A DNA stretch of 64,000 nt. Origin: Streptomyces sp. CA-210063. GTDB lineage: Bacteria > Actinomycetota > Actinomycetes > Streptomycetales > Streptomycetaceae. Made by a program: the position numbers and the translations under genes. The number at the start of each line of letters is the position of its first letter. Position 1 is the stretch's first letter. The notes under the pieces are model-generated. The model was not told the origin of the DNA. It was given only the letters and a program-made list of their open reading frames with translations, and searched no databases. The DNA lies in assembly GCF_024612015.1 (NCBI RefSeq), contig NZ_CP102512.1:9486001-9550000 (forward strand), read 5' to 3'. This document shows positions 34,035-42,595 of the stretch, piece after piece.

Positions 34035-35621
34035 ATGCGTGGCATGAAGAGGAGTTCGCTCGGACCGGGGGAGACACTGTCCAGGCGGTCGCTGCTGACG
34101 GCCTCGGCCGTCGGCGCCGCCGGTGTTCTGCTGCCGGACCTCGTGAGACCGGCGGTGGCGGTGCCCCGCGAGGCGACGGCAGCGTGCACGGGCAGCTACC
34201 GCGCCGAGTACCACTTCACGGTCCCCGACCAGTGGATGAACGACCCGCAGCGCCCGATCTGGATCGACGGCGAGTACCACTACTACTACCTCTACAACCC
34301 CGACTACTCGACGGGCGGCACGACGGCCGGCACCACCTGGCGCCTGGCCACCAGCACCGACCTCGTCGCCTTCACCGACCGGGGCATCGCCGTGCCGAAG
34401 GACACGACGCCCAACGGCGATGTCTGGTCCGGCTCGGCGGTGGTCGACACGGACGACACGGCGGGCTTCGGCGCGGGCGCGGTGATCGTCCTCGCCACCA
34501 TGGCGCCCGGCGACGTCACCCAGGCCCAGTACCTGTACTACTCGACGGACGACGGCCGCACCTTCACGAACCACGGCACCGCCCCGGTCCTCCCCAACCC
34601 CGGCGTACGGGACTTCCGCGACCCCAAGGTGATCCGCGACGAGGAGCGCGGGCGGTGGGTGATGCTGCTCGCCGAGAACGACAAAGTCGGCTTCTACCAC
34701 TCCGCCGACCTCAAGGCGTGGACGTACGTCGGCGGCTTCATCAAGGGCGGCATCGGCGTCCTGGAGTGCCCCGACCTGTTCCGGATCAGGGCGGACGACG
34801 GGACCTGGAAGTGGGTGCTGGGCGTCAGCGCCAACGGCAAGGGCTCCGGGCTGCCGAGCACGTTCGCGTACTGGACGGGTTCCTTCGACGGCACGACCTT
34901 CACCGCCGACGCGTCCGATCCCCAGTGGCTGGACCACGGCTGGGACTGGTACGCGGCGGTCACCTTCGACAAACGTGACGCGAGCGGGGTCCTGGACCCT
35001 GACGCGCGGTATGCGATCGGCTGGATGAACCACTGGGACTACGCGAACACCACGCCCACCATCGAGTGCGACGGCTTCAACGGCACCGACTCGATCGTCC
35101 GCGAGGTACGACTGAAGCACGCGTCGGGTACGTATTACCTGGCGTCCCAGCCGGTGGCGGCCCTGGACGACCATGTGTCGCGCACGGTGGACCTCGGCGA
35201 CATCGCGGTCGACGGCACACGACCGCTCGACTACACGGGTACCGCGTACGAGCTGACCTGTGAGATCACCTGGGACCAACTGGTGGGCGCTGGCCTCCAG
35301 TTGCGGCGGTCGTCGGACGGTGGGCGGCACATCGACGCGGGGGTCTACGGCGGCTACGCCTTCGTCAACCGCGGTTACACCGTGAGCCCCGACACCTCCG
35401 GCCGCTGGCAGGAGAGCCGCACGCCGTTCGACCTGTCCGCCGGCACGGTCCGCCTGCGGATCCTCGTCGACCGCACGTCCGTCGAAATGTTCGTCGACGA
35501 CGGCCGGTACGTGCACTCGACCGAGGCCTTCCCCGACCCGTCCGACACCGCACTGGCGCTGTTCACGATCGACGGGCAGGCGGTGTTCCGGAACGTGGTG
35601 ATCCGGGAGTTCACGGTCTGA
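34035..35621 (+). CDS. Secreted GH32 levanase/fructanase, Tat-exported
   Basis: 528 residues. Tat signal SRRSLLTASAVGAAGVLLPD, predicted cleavage near AVA. GH32 catalytic blocks: WMNDPQRP (nucleophile Asp kept, Asn-Gly changed to Gln-Arg), FRDPK and LECPD (acid/base Glu). A C-terminal beta-sandwich ends SVEMFVDDGRYVHSTE. Closest in layout to SacC-type exo-levanases. ATG 34035 has AAGGGAG 7 bases upstream. Divergent from the importer operon. Expected role is to release fructose or short oligosaccharides outside for uptake by the neighbouring transporter. Confidence 0.92.
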   Translation: MRGMKRSSLGPGETLSRRSLLTASAVGAAGVLLPDLVRPAVAVPREATAACTGSYRAEYHFTVPDQWMNDPQRPIWIDGEYHYYYLYNPDYSTGGTTAGTTWRLATSTDLVAFTDRGIAVPKDTTPNGDVWSGSAVVDTDDTAGFGAGAVIVLATMAPGDVTQAQYLYYSTDDGRTFTNHGTAPVLPNPGVRDFRDPKVIRDEERGRWVMLLAENDKVGFYHSADLKAWTYVGGFIKGGIGVLECPDLFRIRADDGTWKWVLGVSANGKGSGLPSTFAYWTGSFDGTTFTADASDPQWLDHGWDWYAAVTFDKRDASGVLDPDARYAIGWMNHWDYANTTPTIECDGFNGTDSIVREVRLKHASGTYYLASQPVAALDDHVSRTVDLGDIAVDGTRPLDYTGTAYELTCEITWDQLVGAGLQLRRSSDGGRHIDAGVYGGYAFVNRGYTVSPDTSGRWQESRTPFDLSAGTVRLRILVDRTSVEMFVDDGRYVHSTEAFPDPSDTALALFTIDGQAVFRNVVIREFTV

Positions 35622-35812
35622 TCCGACGGGGAGGTGGCCGGGGTGGTGGAGCCTCGCCCGTCGGTAGGGGAATCCGCCGCGGGCGAGTTGGAGAGGTCCT
35701 CTCCAGTTGGCGAGATCAACGGCCCGCACTGAAAACGGCCCAGCGCACCGCCCTCAGCCTCGCCTCGCTCAGGGCGAAGCACATGGCCTTGCTCGCGTTG
35801 ATCAGCTTTCTG

Positions 35813-35855
35813 GCGTCGACCCTGACGTCCTCAATGAGCACGTCAGGGTCGACGC
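35813..35855. repeat. Perfect 16-bp stem-loop in a gene-poor gap
   Basis: GCGTCGACCCTGACGT (35813-35828), 11-base loop, ACGTCAGGGTCGACGC (35840-35855). No T-tract. It lies in the 447-bp interval between the GH32 stop and the chromate-transporter remnant, where no gene is supported; a minus-strand open stretch (VDPDVLIEDVRVDARKLI) spans it but has no start. Confidence 0.6.
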
Positions 35856-35965
35856 GGTACCGCAGGCCGTTGATGTGGTCGACGTCTAGATAGCGCAGGC
35901 TGTCGTCGGCGTCAGTGCAGTGTTGTCGGAGCGGCGGATAAGGCCGAAGCCCTGCTGCGTTTCCG

Positions 35966-36070
35966 TCACGCCGGTTCGCGGCCCAGCAGCGCCGCCCGGC
36001 GGTAGTACTCGTACAGCCCGTCGAAGACCGGCATGGTGACGGTCATGGTGTGCTCGTCTTCGCCGATCAT
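35966..36070 (-). pseudogene. Unrecognised C-terminal fragment abutting chrA remnant
   Basis: The minus strand reads MIGEDEHTMTVTMPVFDG then LYEYYRRAALLGREPA and a stop. Codon use is good for the strain, but only 34 residues exist before the sequence switches to plus-strand chrA sequence. Reads as the tail of a lost gene; family not recognised. Confidence 0.3.
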
Positions 36071-36934
36071 GGACAGGGTGATCGTCGTCGTGGGTCTGGC
36101 CGGGTGGCTGATCGCCCGCTGGGCGCCGGGCGTCTTCAAACCCGCCGGGCACGGTTCCGCCGACGACGGACCGGCGCCCCTGATTCCCGACGACGCGCTG
36201 CACCACGAGCGTCCGAGCCGTGGCCGTACGACGCGCATCCTGCTGATCGGCCTGCTGCTGTGGGCCGTTCCGGTCGCTGCCGTCGCCGTACTCACCGGCA
36301 CCGGCAGCGTGTTCACCACCCAAGGGCTGTTCTTCTCCGGTACCGCCCTGGTTACCTTCGGTGGCGCCTACGCGGTGCTCGCCTACGTCGCTCAGCAAGC
36401 GGTGCAGACGTACGGGTGGTTGAACGCCGGGGAGATGGTGCGCGGACCGGCCCTCGCGGAGACGACACCAGGCCCGCTCATCATGGTCGTCCAGTTCGTG
36501 GCGTTCCTCGGCGCCTACCGTGATCCCGGCTCGCTGAACCCCTGGGTGGCCGCCCTGCTCGGCGCGCTGCTGACGACCTGGGTCACCTTCGTGCCCTGCT
36601 TCCTGTTCATCTTCCTCGGCGCCCCCCACATCGAGCGGCTGCGCGGGAACCGCCATGTCTCCGCCGCGCTCAGCGGCATCACCGCCGCCGTCGTCGGCGT
36701 CATCGCCAACCTCGCGCTCTACTTCGCCGAGCACACCCTCTTCACCACCGTCGACGACCACACCTTCGGGCCCTAGCCGTCCCGGACCTGACGACCTTCC
36801 GTCCCGTCGCCCTCGGGATCGCGGTCGTCGCCGTCGTCCTGATCTTCCGGCTGCGCTGGAGCGTCCTGCGCACCCTGGGCGTGTGTGCCGGGATCGGTCT
36901 GGCAGCCGCGCTGGCCCGGCTGGTGGTGAACTGA
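36069..36934 (+). pseudogene. chrA: Chromate transporter ChrA, C-terminal half with frameshift
   Basis: The frame from 36069 carries the second ChrA repeat: NAGEMVRGPALAETTPGP, LIMVVQFVAFLGAYRDPGS, WVTFVPCFLFIFLGAPHIER. The first repeat (about 190 residues) is missing. The frame stops at 36776 (TFGP), but the next frame continues as LAVPDLTTFRPVALGIAVVA and VLRTLGVCAGIGLAAALARL to a stop at 36934, restoring the normal C-terminus. A one-base deletion near 36770 explains it. Intact ChrA exports chromate; this copy should be inactive. Confidence 0.8.
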
Positions 36935-37016
36935 CCGGCGACGCTCGGGCGGTGGCCGTGTCGGTACCGGACGCGGTGGTGACACGGACGTTCTGTACGC
37001 CTCATGATGGCGGGTC

Positions 37017-37576
37017 ATGGGGGGTTCGGTGTATCTGTCTGGTGTGTGCCGCCACAGCCGGAGGCCGCGTGTGGTGCCGGTGGCGGCTGTGCGGGCGGGG
37101 CTGTTCGCCGTGCTCGGTACGGCGGTCGCGGGCACGGTGCATCATCTGGCCTTTGATGCCAACCCCTCGTGGAGCGTGCGGACGCTCGCCGCTCTCGTCC
37201 TCTTCGGCCTCGCGCTGCCGGGGGCCGGTCACGACAAGCCGCTGATACGGCAGTTGATGCCGGCGGTCGCCGCGCAGGCGGTCGTCGGCTTTTGGTTCGT
37301 CCGGGCCGATGACGCGCTCACGGTTCCCGCGCACGGCGTGTGGCCGTCGTCGGTGCACGCCGGGTGGCCGGTCATCTGTTGCTGACCGTGCTGTCCGCGG
37401 CGCTGCTGCGCGGCATGGACACCTGCCGACGGCGGGTGCTGTACGCGGCGGGCTACTTCACCGGGCTCCCGGCCGTCGGGTCGTTCGGGCCGGTGCTGCG
37501 GTTCGTGTGCGGCACGCGGTTCGCCTCGCCCCGGCTGGCCGCCGCCGCGTCGGCGCACTACGCGTCGGCGGCGTAG
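37017..37576 (+). pseudogene. Membrane protein gene split by frameshift
   Basis: The first frame (37017-37385) gives membrane-type sequence AGLFAVLGTAVAGTVHHLAF, TLAALVLFGLALPGAG and AAQAVVGFWFV. It breaks near 37340-37385, and a second frame continues LLLTVLSAALLRGMDTCRRR to a stop at 37576. Together about 185 residues with four to five helices. Family not recognised. Confidence 0.5.
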
Positions 37577-37585
37577 CCCGGCAGG

Positions 37586-38146
37586 TCACTCGCAGCTCGG
37601 CGCCTCGGGGGCGTCCTCGGCATGTCGCGTCAGTGAGCAGACCGTGTCCAGCGCGATCTTCCAGGTGTCGTCCTGGACGACCGCGGCCCCCGGGCCGCCG
37701 GTGTCCAGCCGGCGGCCGTCGCGGGTGAGCGTGTAGGTGACGGTGGCGTCCTCGGACGTGGTGTACGACACCGAGGTCACGTCGGCGCGGAGGCGACTGC
37801 CGAGCGGGTCGAGGAAGAGGTTGTCGATCATCAGGGCGTTCTGCTCACCGCTCTCGACGACTGCGCTCCTCTCCTCCAGGGAGGACTCCGGGTCGAAGAA
37901 GGCCCGCCAGGCTTGCCTGATCTCCTGCTCGGCCTCCTCCGGGTCCTCCGGCGCCGTACCGGTCGGCGTCGGGGACACCGAGACCGACGGGGATCCGCTG
38001 GCCGGCGTCGAGCCGGACGAGTCGGAGGCGGGCGGCCGTGTCGTCTCGGGTGTGCCCCCGTCACCGCCGCTGTCGCAGGCACCGGTGAGGGCGAGGGCGG
38101 CGGCGGCGACCACCGCCGAGGCCATGCGTGCTGTCGCAGAGGTCAT
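37586..38146 (-). CDS. Lipoprotein, NTF2-like
   Basis: 186 residues: signal peptide with lipobox LALTGACD (Cys about 23), Pro/Ser/Thr linker, then a domain EQEIRQAWRAFFDPESSLEE and SVSYTTSEDATVTYTLTRDG typical of NTF2-like secreted lipoproteins, ending with one Cys pair (TVCSLTR, APSCE). ATG 38146 with GGTGGAG upstream. Function unknown. Confidence 0.8.
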   Translation of the reverse strand: MTSATARMASAVVAAAALALTGACDSGGDGGTPETTRPPASDSSGSTPASGSPSVSVSPTPTGTAPEDPEEAEQEIRQAWRAFFDPESSLEERSAVVESGEQNALMIDNLFLDPLGSRLRADVTSVSYTTSEDATVTYTLTRDGRRLDTGGPGAAVVQDDTWKIALDTVCSLTRHAEDAPEAPSCE

Positions 38147-38290
38147 GGAACTCCACCTTCGGGGTCGCCGTGTGGCTGGGCTACCCGAATCGGACCAATT
38201 CATCCAGGCGGACCCGCGGACATGTGGACGCGGGTGGGTACCGCATCTCGGGGTAGTAACCTGCCAGGCCCCGAGGTGAGGTGGGACGCG

Positions 38291-38389
38291 ATGAACAGGA
38301 TTCCCCGTCGGGTTGCCGAGGCGATCGTGGTGCTGGCATCCGCTGCCGTGTTGCTGGTTGCGGCGACCTGGCTCGTGGACAACTTCTGA
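38291..38389 (+). CDS. 32-residue single-TM membrane peptide
   Basis: MNRIPRRVAEAIVVLASA then AVLLVAATWLVDNF: a basic N-terminus followed by one membrane helix. ATG 38291 with GGTGGG 7 bases upstream. Divergent from the lipoprotein gene. Reading frame and SD look genuine; function unknown. Confidence 0.5.
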   Translation: MNRIPRRVAEAIVVLASAAVLLVAATWLVDNF

Positions 38390-38458
38390 CGCGGCGCCGG
38401 CCGCGCGGGCCGCAGCCCCTCACCGCCGGTGGCACGACACGCTCACCGGTGCCTTGGG

Positions 38459-38690
38459 CTACGACGTCTCCGGCGACCGCCCCGCATCAGCCGCCGACTG
38501 ACCAAGTGGCTGGCCGAGCCGCACGTTCCAGTGCTCGAACCGTCCGCTGAACTCCGTCGCGGTCAAGGGCGGCACGTCGATCTGCCAGAACGCCGAGTCG
38601 GGAGCCCCGAGCGCCCGCACCACCGCGGTGCGTACGCCTTCGGGTGCAGCCACGGCGAGAACGCGACCCTCCATCTGCGCGGCAGAGTCG
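38459..38690 (-). pseudogene. Histidine phosphatase family, C-terminal remnant
   Basis: Minus strand: GRVLAVAAPEGVRTAVVRAL, then GAPDSAFWQIDVPPLTATEF and NVRLGQPLG, the C-terminal quarter of a phosphoglycerate-mutase-like phosphatase. The catalytic RHG motif and the rest are absent. Confidence 0.6.
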
Positions 38691-38917
38691 AGCCAGTCAC
38701 ACCCGGACAACGCCCGTACCCCACTGAGAACACCTTTCCGATGGCCCTCACCGGACACTCCCGGCGAGGGCCGTTCGCTCTGCGCCGACGGGTCACCACA
38801 CGTCGACGGTCGGCGTACATGTTCTCCCGGCGCAGTCGGCCCTCGTAACCTCCAGCGGGCGCTACGTTGGCGCGATTCCGACGGCCGCGATGAGACGGGG
38901 GCCTCTGCACCCCGGCC

Positions 38918-39331
38918 GTGGCCGCCTGGTGGACGGTCTTCACAGCGATCGTCGTCCAGGGCGTGCCGTTGCTGGTGCTCGGGACGCTGGTGTCGGCGGC
39001 GATCGACGCCTTCGTACCCGAGCGGGTCTTCACTCGGCTCCTGCCCCGCAACCCCGCCCTCGCCGTCCCCGTCGCGGGCGCGGCCGGTGTCGTGCTGCCG
39101 GGCTGCGAGTGCGCGTCCGTCCCCGTGGCAGACAGCCTGATGCGGCGCGGGGTCGCTCCGGCCGCCGCCCTGGCCTTCCTCCTCTGGCGGTTCTCGGCGG
39201 CGACCTTTGTGGTCGCGCTGGTGAGCAGTGTGCTCGTGGCGTGGTGGTTGGCTGGCGGCGGCGGTCCGGGTGGCCCGATCGTCCGCCGACGACGACACGA
39301 GCGGAGCCGGCGATCAACACGACTCCGATGA
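38918..39331 (+). pseudogene. YraQ/DUF318-type permease, truncated
   Basis: VFTAIVVQGVPLLVLGTLVS, AAIDAFVPERVFTRLLPR, AAGVVLPGCECASVPVADSL and AALAFLLWRFSAATFVVALV are the N-terminal third of a DUF318 permease, including the conserved CxC. Similarity ends near 39258 and the frame runs on into Arg-rich nonsense. The normal partner (TIGR03943) follows as fragments. Confidence 0.75.
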
Positions 39332-39340
39332 CGGGGAGAC

Positions 39341-39553
39341 GACGGCCACCACGACCACAGCCATGGCCACCGCGTTGCCTGGCTGCTCACCATCCCCGCT
39401 CTCGCCCTGCTCCTCTTCCCACCGCCCGCCCTCGGCTCGTACAGCGCCGAACGCGCCGCAGCCGAGTACGCGGCCCAGGGCATCGGCAGGTTCCCCGCGC
39501 TTCCGAAGGGCGACCCGGTCGACCTGACCCTCGCGGAGTTCACATCGAGCCGA
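39341..39553 (+). pseudogene. TIGR03943 protein, N-terminal part
   Basis: His-rich start (GHHDHSHGH), then RVAWLLTIPALALLLFPPPA and LGSYSAERAAAEYAAQGIGR, ending PVDLTLAEFTSS. This is the membrane part of the permease partner protein. The continuation lies inverted at 39540-39776. Confidence 0.7.
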
Positions 39554-39776
39554 GCTTGCCCTTGGGGTGCCAGGTCCCGGTGACCGTCACCCAGGCGTCG
39601 GTGGGCCGGGCGTCGATGCCGCGGATCTCGATCTTGTCGGGTCGTGCGTCGGCCGCGCAGCAGGAGATGAGCAGGCGGGTCACGTACCAGGTGTCGCCGT
39701 CCTTGGTGACGAAGCCGGTCATCCGAATCGTGCGGCCCTTCATCGTCCTGCCGCTGTCGTACATCGCGCGGACCTC
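39540..39776 (-). pseudogene. TIGR03943 protein, C-terminal part, inverted
   Basis: Minus strand: VRAMYDSGRTMKGRTIRMTG, FVTKDGDTWYVTRLLISCCA, ADARPDKIEIRGI, WVTVTGTWHPKG. The CCAADA motif is the family hallmark. It supplies what the plus-strand fragment at 39341-39553 lacks, but in opposite orientation. Confidence 0.75.
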
Positions 39777-40144
39777 TTTTGGCGCGAACGGAGGCCGCGT
39801 CGACGATCGGCGAGGTCCAGTCCACCTCGCCCCGGGCCGCGAGTTCGTCCAGCACCGCCCTGTGCGGCCGACGCCACAGGCCGGCCTCGGTCCATCGTGA
39901 AGCGGCGATGCGCGGTGGCGGGCGACGTGCCGAACGTCGGCGGCAGATACCGCCAGGCACAGTCGCTGGTCAGCGCGTACACCACTGCCGTGAACACGGC
40001 CCGCTCGTCACACGGAGCGGTCCCACCACCTTGCGGACGGCAGCGAACGACGGCAGCGAACGACGGCAGCAACGGGGCGGCCGGCTCCCAGAGTTCATCA
40101 GGAACCAGACGCTTCGATAGATCAGCACCCACGACCGGCATCAT
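39777..40144 (-). pseudogene. IS5-family transposase, N-terminal remnant with frameshift
   Basis: LSKRLVPDELWEPAAPLLPS, AVFTAVVYALTSDCAWRYLP, FGTSPATAHRRF, then a frame change to WTEAGLWRRPHRAVLDELAA and DWTSPIVDAASVRAK with the first catalytic Asp. It ends abruptly at VRAK, where the inverted TIGR03943 fragment begins. Confidence 0.8.
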
Positions 40145-40164
40145 GACGCACGAACATCACGTCA

Positions 40165-40181
40165 CGTGAGACAACCTCTAA
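40165..40181 (+). repeat. IS-end-like direct repeat, left copy
   Basis: CACGTGAGACAACCTCT; matches CACGTGAGACACCCTCT at 40890-40906 with one difference. In the right copy it directly follows a transposase stop codon, so it is probably an insertion-sequence end. The two copies bracket the DinB gene. Confidence 0.5.
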
Positions 40182-40762
40182 GCCTTGATTGGTGCGGCCG
40201 ACCTGGCGGCCTGCTCGATCTTCGCGCAGTAGGCTGCACGGGCTTCCTCGTCGATCTGCTGCTCGTTTTCGGCGCGCAACCCGGTCCGGCCGTCGAGGCC
40301 CTCGCGCAGGATATCGGCGTGCCCGGCATGCCGGACGGACTCGCTGAGGACATGGACCATGATGGCGAACAGGTTCGTGTTGGGATAAGGCTCCGGCCAC
40401 CACGGCACATGGCCGGGGGCGTCGAGGGGAAGCTCGTTGATCGTTGCGTCCGCGTGTTCCCACGTGCGCCGGTAGAACCCGATGATCTGATCGCGGGTCT
40501 CGTCCTCGGTCGCCCACAGATCGCTGCCGTTGTAGTCCTGCCACCGGGGCAGCGGTTCCGGGGAAGGGCGGTCGAAGACCTCGCCGAAGTACCTGGCCTC
40601 GACGGTGGCCACGTGTTTGACCAGGCCGAGGAGGTTGGTCCCGGTCGCTGTCAAAGGTCGGCGGGCGTCGTATTCGGACAAGCCGTCGAGTTTCCAGAGC
40701 AGCGCCCTGCGGTCCCGCCGCAGTCTCCCGTGCAGGTTGTCTTTCGCGAACTCATCGATCAT
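40178..40762 (-). CDS. DinB-family protein (DUF664)
   Basis: 194 residues, DinB/YfiT four-helix bundle. Candidate metal ligands: His in LLGLVKHVATVEARYFGEVF, His and surrounding residues in IMVHVLSESVRHAGHADILR. Members are putative thiol-dependent or metal-dependent hydrolases/transferases. ATG 40762 (MIDEFAKDNL) is the normal family start; ATG 40780 would add six residues. Neither has a strong SD. Bracketed by IS-end-like repeats. Confidence 0.88.
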   Translation of the reverse strand: MIDEFAKDNLHGRLRRDRRALLWKLDGLSEYDARRPLTATGTNLLGLVKHVATVEARYFGEVFDRPSPEPLPRWQDYNGSDLWATEDETRDQIIGFYRRTWEHADATINELPLDAPGHVPWWPEPYPNTNLFAIMVHVLSESVRHAGHADILREGLDGRTGLRAENEQQIDEEARAAYCAKIEQAARSAAPIKA

Positions 40763-40810
40763 GCGGCATGAGCCTGCCATGGGCTGCTCGTGGTCTCAAG
40801 ATCCCGTACG

Positions 40811-40896
40811 TGGTCCGCAACGACTGGCAGAGCCGAGGCCTGGCCATGGCCGCCGCCCTGACCTGCTACAAGAAGCTCGCGAAACTTGCCACGTGA
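40811..40896 (+). pseudogene. Transposase C-terminal remnant
   Basis: VVRNDWQSRGLAMAAALTCY then KKLAKLAT and stop. The AMAAALTCYKKLAK ending resembles the C-terminus of DDE transposases. Upstream sequence is absent. Confidence 0.4.
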
Positions 40897-40906
40897 GACA
40901 CCCTCT
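40890..40906 (+). repeat. IS-end-like direct repeat, right copy
   Basis: CACGTGAGACACCCTCT, overlapping the stop of the transposase remnant; see copy at 40165-40181. Confidence 0.5.
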
Positions 40907-41054
40907 TACTCACGGTCAAGTTTGTCGTTGATCATCGTGGACTCCATCACCCTGAAGCGTCAGCACTGGCAGGCCTCACTGCTCCTCACTTGCCTCCGGG
41001 GTCGCGCGAGTTCGGCGGCGGACGGGTCTCCGAGGTGGCCGTTCCGGGCCCGCA

Positions 41055-41624
41055 GTGCGGTGCTCGCGGTTGGCTCGAAACTCGAAACTCTGCAGCGCGG
41101 GAACAATATCGGGGGCGAAACCGGATTCGGATCGAGGTGAAACCGCAGCCTTGCTCCGAAACGGGGTTGAGGGGCTCTACTCGCCGCCCTCGGCGGCGGG
41201 CGCGTTGGTGTACCGGAGGCCCTTGGCGCCGCCGGAGCGGCCGGGCTGCCTTGTCGCTCCACCCGCCGCAGCGCTCTCCGATGGTGAGCTGCCCCTCCGG
41301 TTGCTGGTCACGGCGCACTCCCAGGGCGGCGGCATGTGGGCTGCGCTGGATGACCCGAGCTATCAGCTCTTTGCGGAGCCGTACGACTCTGATGGCTTCT
41401 GCCTGACGGTCCAAGCGCCGGAACCCGGCGATGACGACGCTTCGTGGGAGATCGAGATCGGGCGTTGGGAGCCGGATGATCCTGACGAAGAGTACGGAGA
41501 CCACACCAGTGCAACAGGCAGCCCGTTGATCGGCTGTGCTCTTCCGGCTGCACCGGCTGCACCGGCTGCCGACGAGATCGCCGACTTGCTGAGTCCGTGG
41601 ACGAGAGCCGCTGCTGCTTGCTGA
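41055..41624 (+). CDS. Hypothetical protein, uncertain
   Basis: The frame gives 189 residues. The part from about 65 on looks protein-like (DGELPLRLLVTAHSQGGGMW, YQLFAEPYDSDGFCLTVQAP, ASWEIEIGRWEPDDPDEEYG), acidic and beta-rich, resembling small Streptomyces orphan proteins such as that at 13702-14169 in general character. The first 60 residues look non-coding and the true start may lie near 41232 or be lost. The stop lies inside a 32-bp repeat that may have altered the C-terminus. Confidence 0.4.
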   Translation: MRCSRLARNSKLCSAGTISGAKPDSDRGETAALLRNGVEGLYSPPSAAGALVYRRPLAPPERPGCLVAPPAAALSDGELPLRLLVTAHSQGGGMWAALDDPSYQLFAEPYDSDGFCLTVQAPEPGDDDASWEIEIGRWEPDDPDEEYGDHTSATGSPLIGCALPAAPAAPAADEIADLLSPWTRAAAAC

Positions 41625-41658
41625 GTCCGTGGACGAGAGCCGCTGCTGCTTGCTGAGT
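41586..41658 (+). repeat. 32-bp tandem repeat, 2.3 copies
   Basis: Copies at 41586-41617 and 41618-41649 are identical, followed by the first 9 bases of a third. Unit begins TTGCTGAGTCCGTGGACGAG. It spans the stop codon of the preceding frame. Confidence 0.9.
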
Positions 41659-41843
41659 GGGCCGAGACCCCAACGGGAACAGTGCTCGCAGGGACGACGA
41701 TGGTGGTGACCAAGCGCTACGACTCTTGATCGGGGCGCCGGCAAGGATGCCGTGATCCCAGAGCGGCGGCCCAGTTACGGTCGACCTCCCTGCGCATCAC
41801 TGGCGCTCCGTTTTGAACAGCACGTCGCCCGGCTGCTCCTTGT

Positions 41844-41867
41844 CTTCTCTACCTTCGGGTAGAGAAG
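41844..41867. terminator. Perfect hairpin with TTCG tetraloop
   Basis: CTTCTCTACC, loop TTCG, GGTAGAGAAG: 10-bp perfect stem with a very stable UUCG loop. It lies 44 bp before the small membrane protein at 41911, so it is either a terminator or a structured leader. The TAGAGA core also occurs at 44469-44484. Confidence 0.6.
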
Positions 41868-41910
41868 CCTTTCCTGCCGACGGCTGACGATCGGGCCCAC
41901 GGTCACCGGA

Positions 41911-42207
41911 ATGCTGGTGGTCATGACCTTCACCGCATTCATCATCACCCTCTGCATCGTCGTGATCTGCGCCTCCACGACCTTGACGATGACCAATGAA
42001 CCGCCGTTCTGGATGGTATTGAGCGTCTGTCTGTTCACCTATCCGCTCAGCACCGTGCTGCTCCGACTGCCTGAACTCGGCAACATCGGGGGTGGGGTCG
42101 TGGGGGAGTGGAGCGTACGGCTTGCGGTGGTGAGCGCGGTCACCGCACTACTGAGTTTCTTCATCGGCAACGGCGGGCGCGGCGCTCGTACCCGTGCCGC
42201 CGATTGA
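41911..42207 (+). CDS. Small membrane protein
   Basis: 98 residues with three membrane helices: MTFTAFIITLCIVVICASTT, FWMVLSVCLFTYPLSTVLL, LAVVSAVTALLSFFIGNGG. Start ATG 41911 (CACCGGA upstream) or ATG 41926. Family not recognised. Confidence 0.55.
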   Translation: MLVVMTFTAFIITLCIVVICASTTLTMTNEPPFWMVLSVCLFTYPLSTVLLRLPELGNIGGGVVGEWSVRLAVVSAVTALLSFFIGNGGRGARTRAAD

Positions 42208-42399
42208 GCGGGCCCAGGCCCTTTACCTGTGCGGGACCCGGGCGTACGGCCCTGCGTGGATCGTTCGGTGAGCAGCCGGCGTCGAACGCCACTACGTGGG
42301 CCGTGCCGAGGGCGGTGCAGCGGACAGTCGGCAACTCGCATCCGCCGAGCACGAGTTGCTCGACATTCGACCCGGGTGTGGTTTTCAGGCGCACACTCC

Positions 42400-42586
42400 T
42401 GGACTCGACGCCGTGGCCGCGGGAGACACACCCCTCACCAAGTCACAGTTCGCCGCAGCTGTCCCACTGGGCCGGATCGGACGCCCGGACGAGGTCGCCG
42501 ACGTGGTGGCTTTCCTCGCTTCTGGGCAGAGCAGCTTCATTCTCGGAGCCAACCTGTACGTCGACGGCGGCGAGAACCAGACCTGA
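42400..42586 (+). pseudogene. SDR C-terminal remnant
   Basis: [51 protein letters not shown]: the last 60 residues of a 3-oxoacyl-ACP-reductase-like SDR. Nothing of the cofactor site remains upstream (42208-42399 shows no gene). Confidence 0.75.
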
Positions 42587-42595
42587 AACGAGTAG

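Noticed and set aside
35707..35889. 60-residue plus-strand frame after the secreted GH32 gene
   Set aside because: No SD or family; it spans a perfect stem-loop and ends in unrelated sequence.
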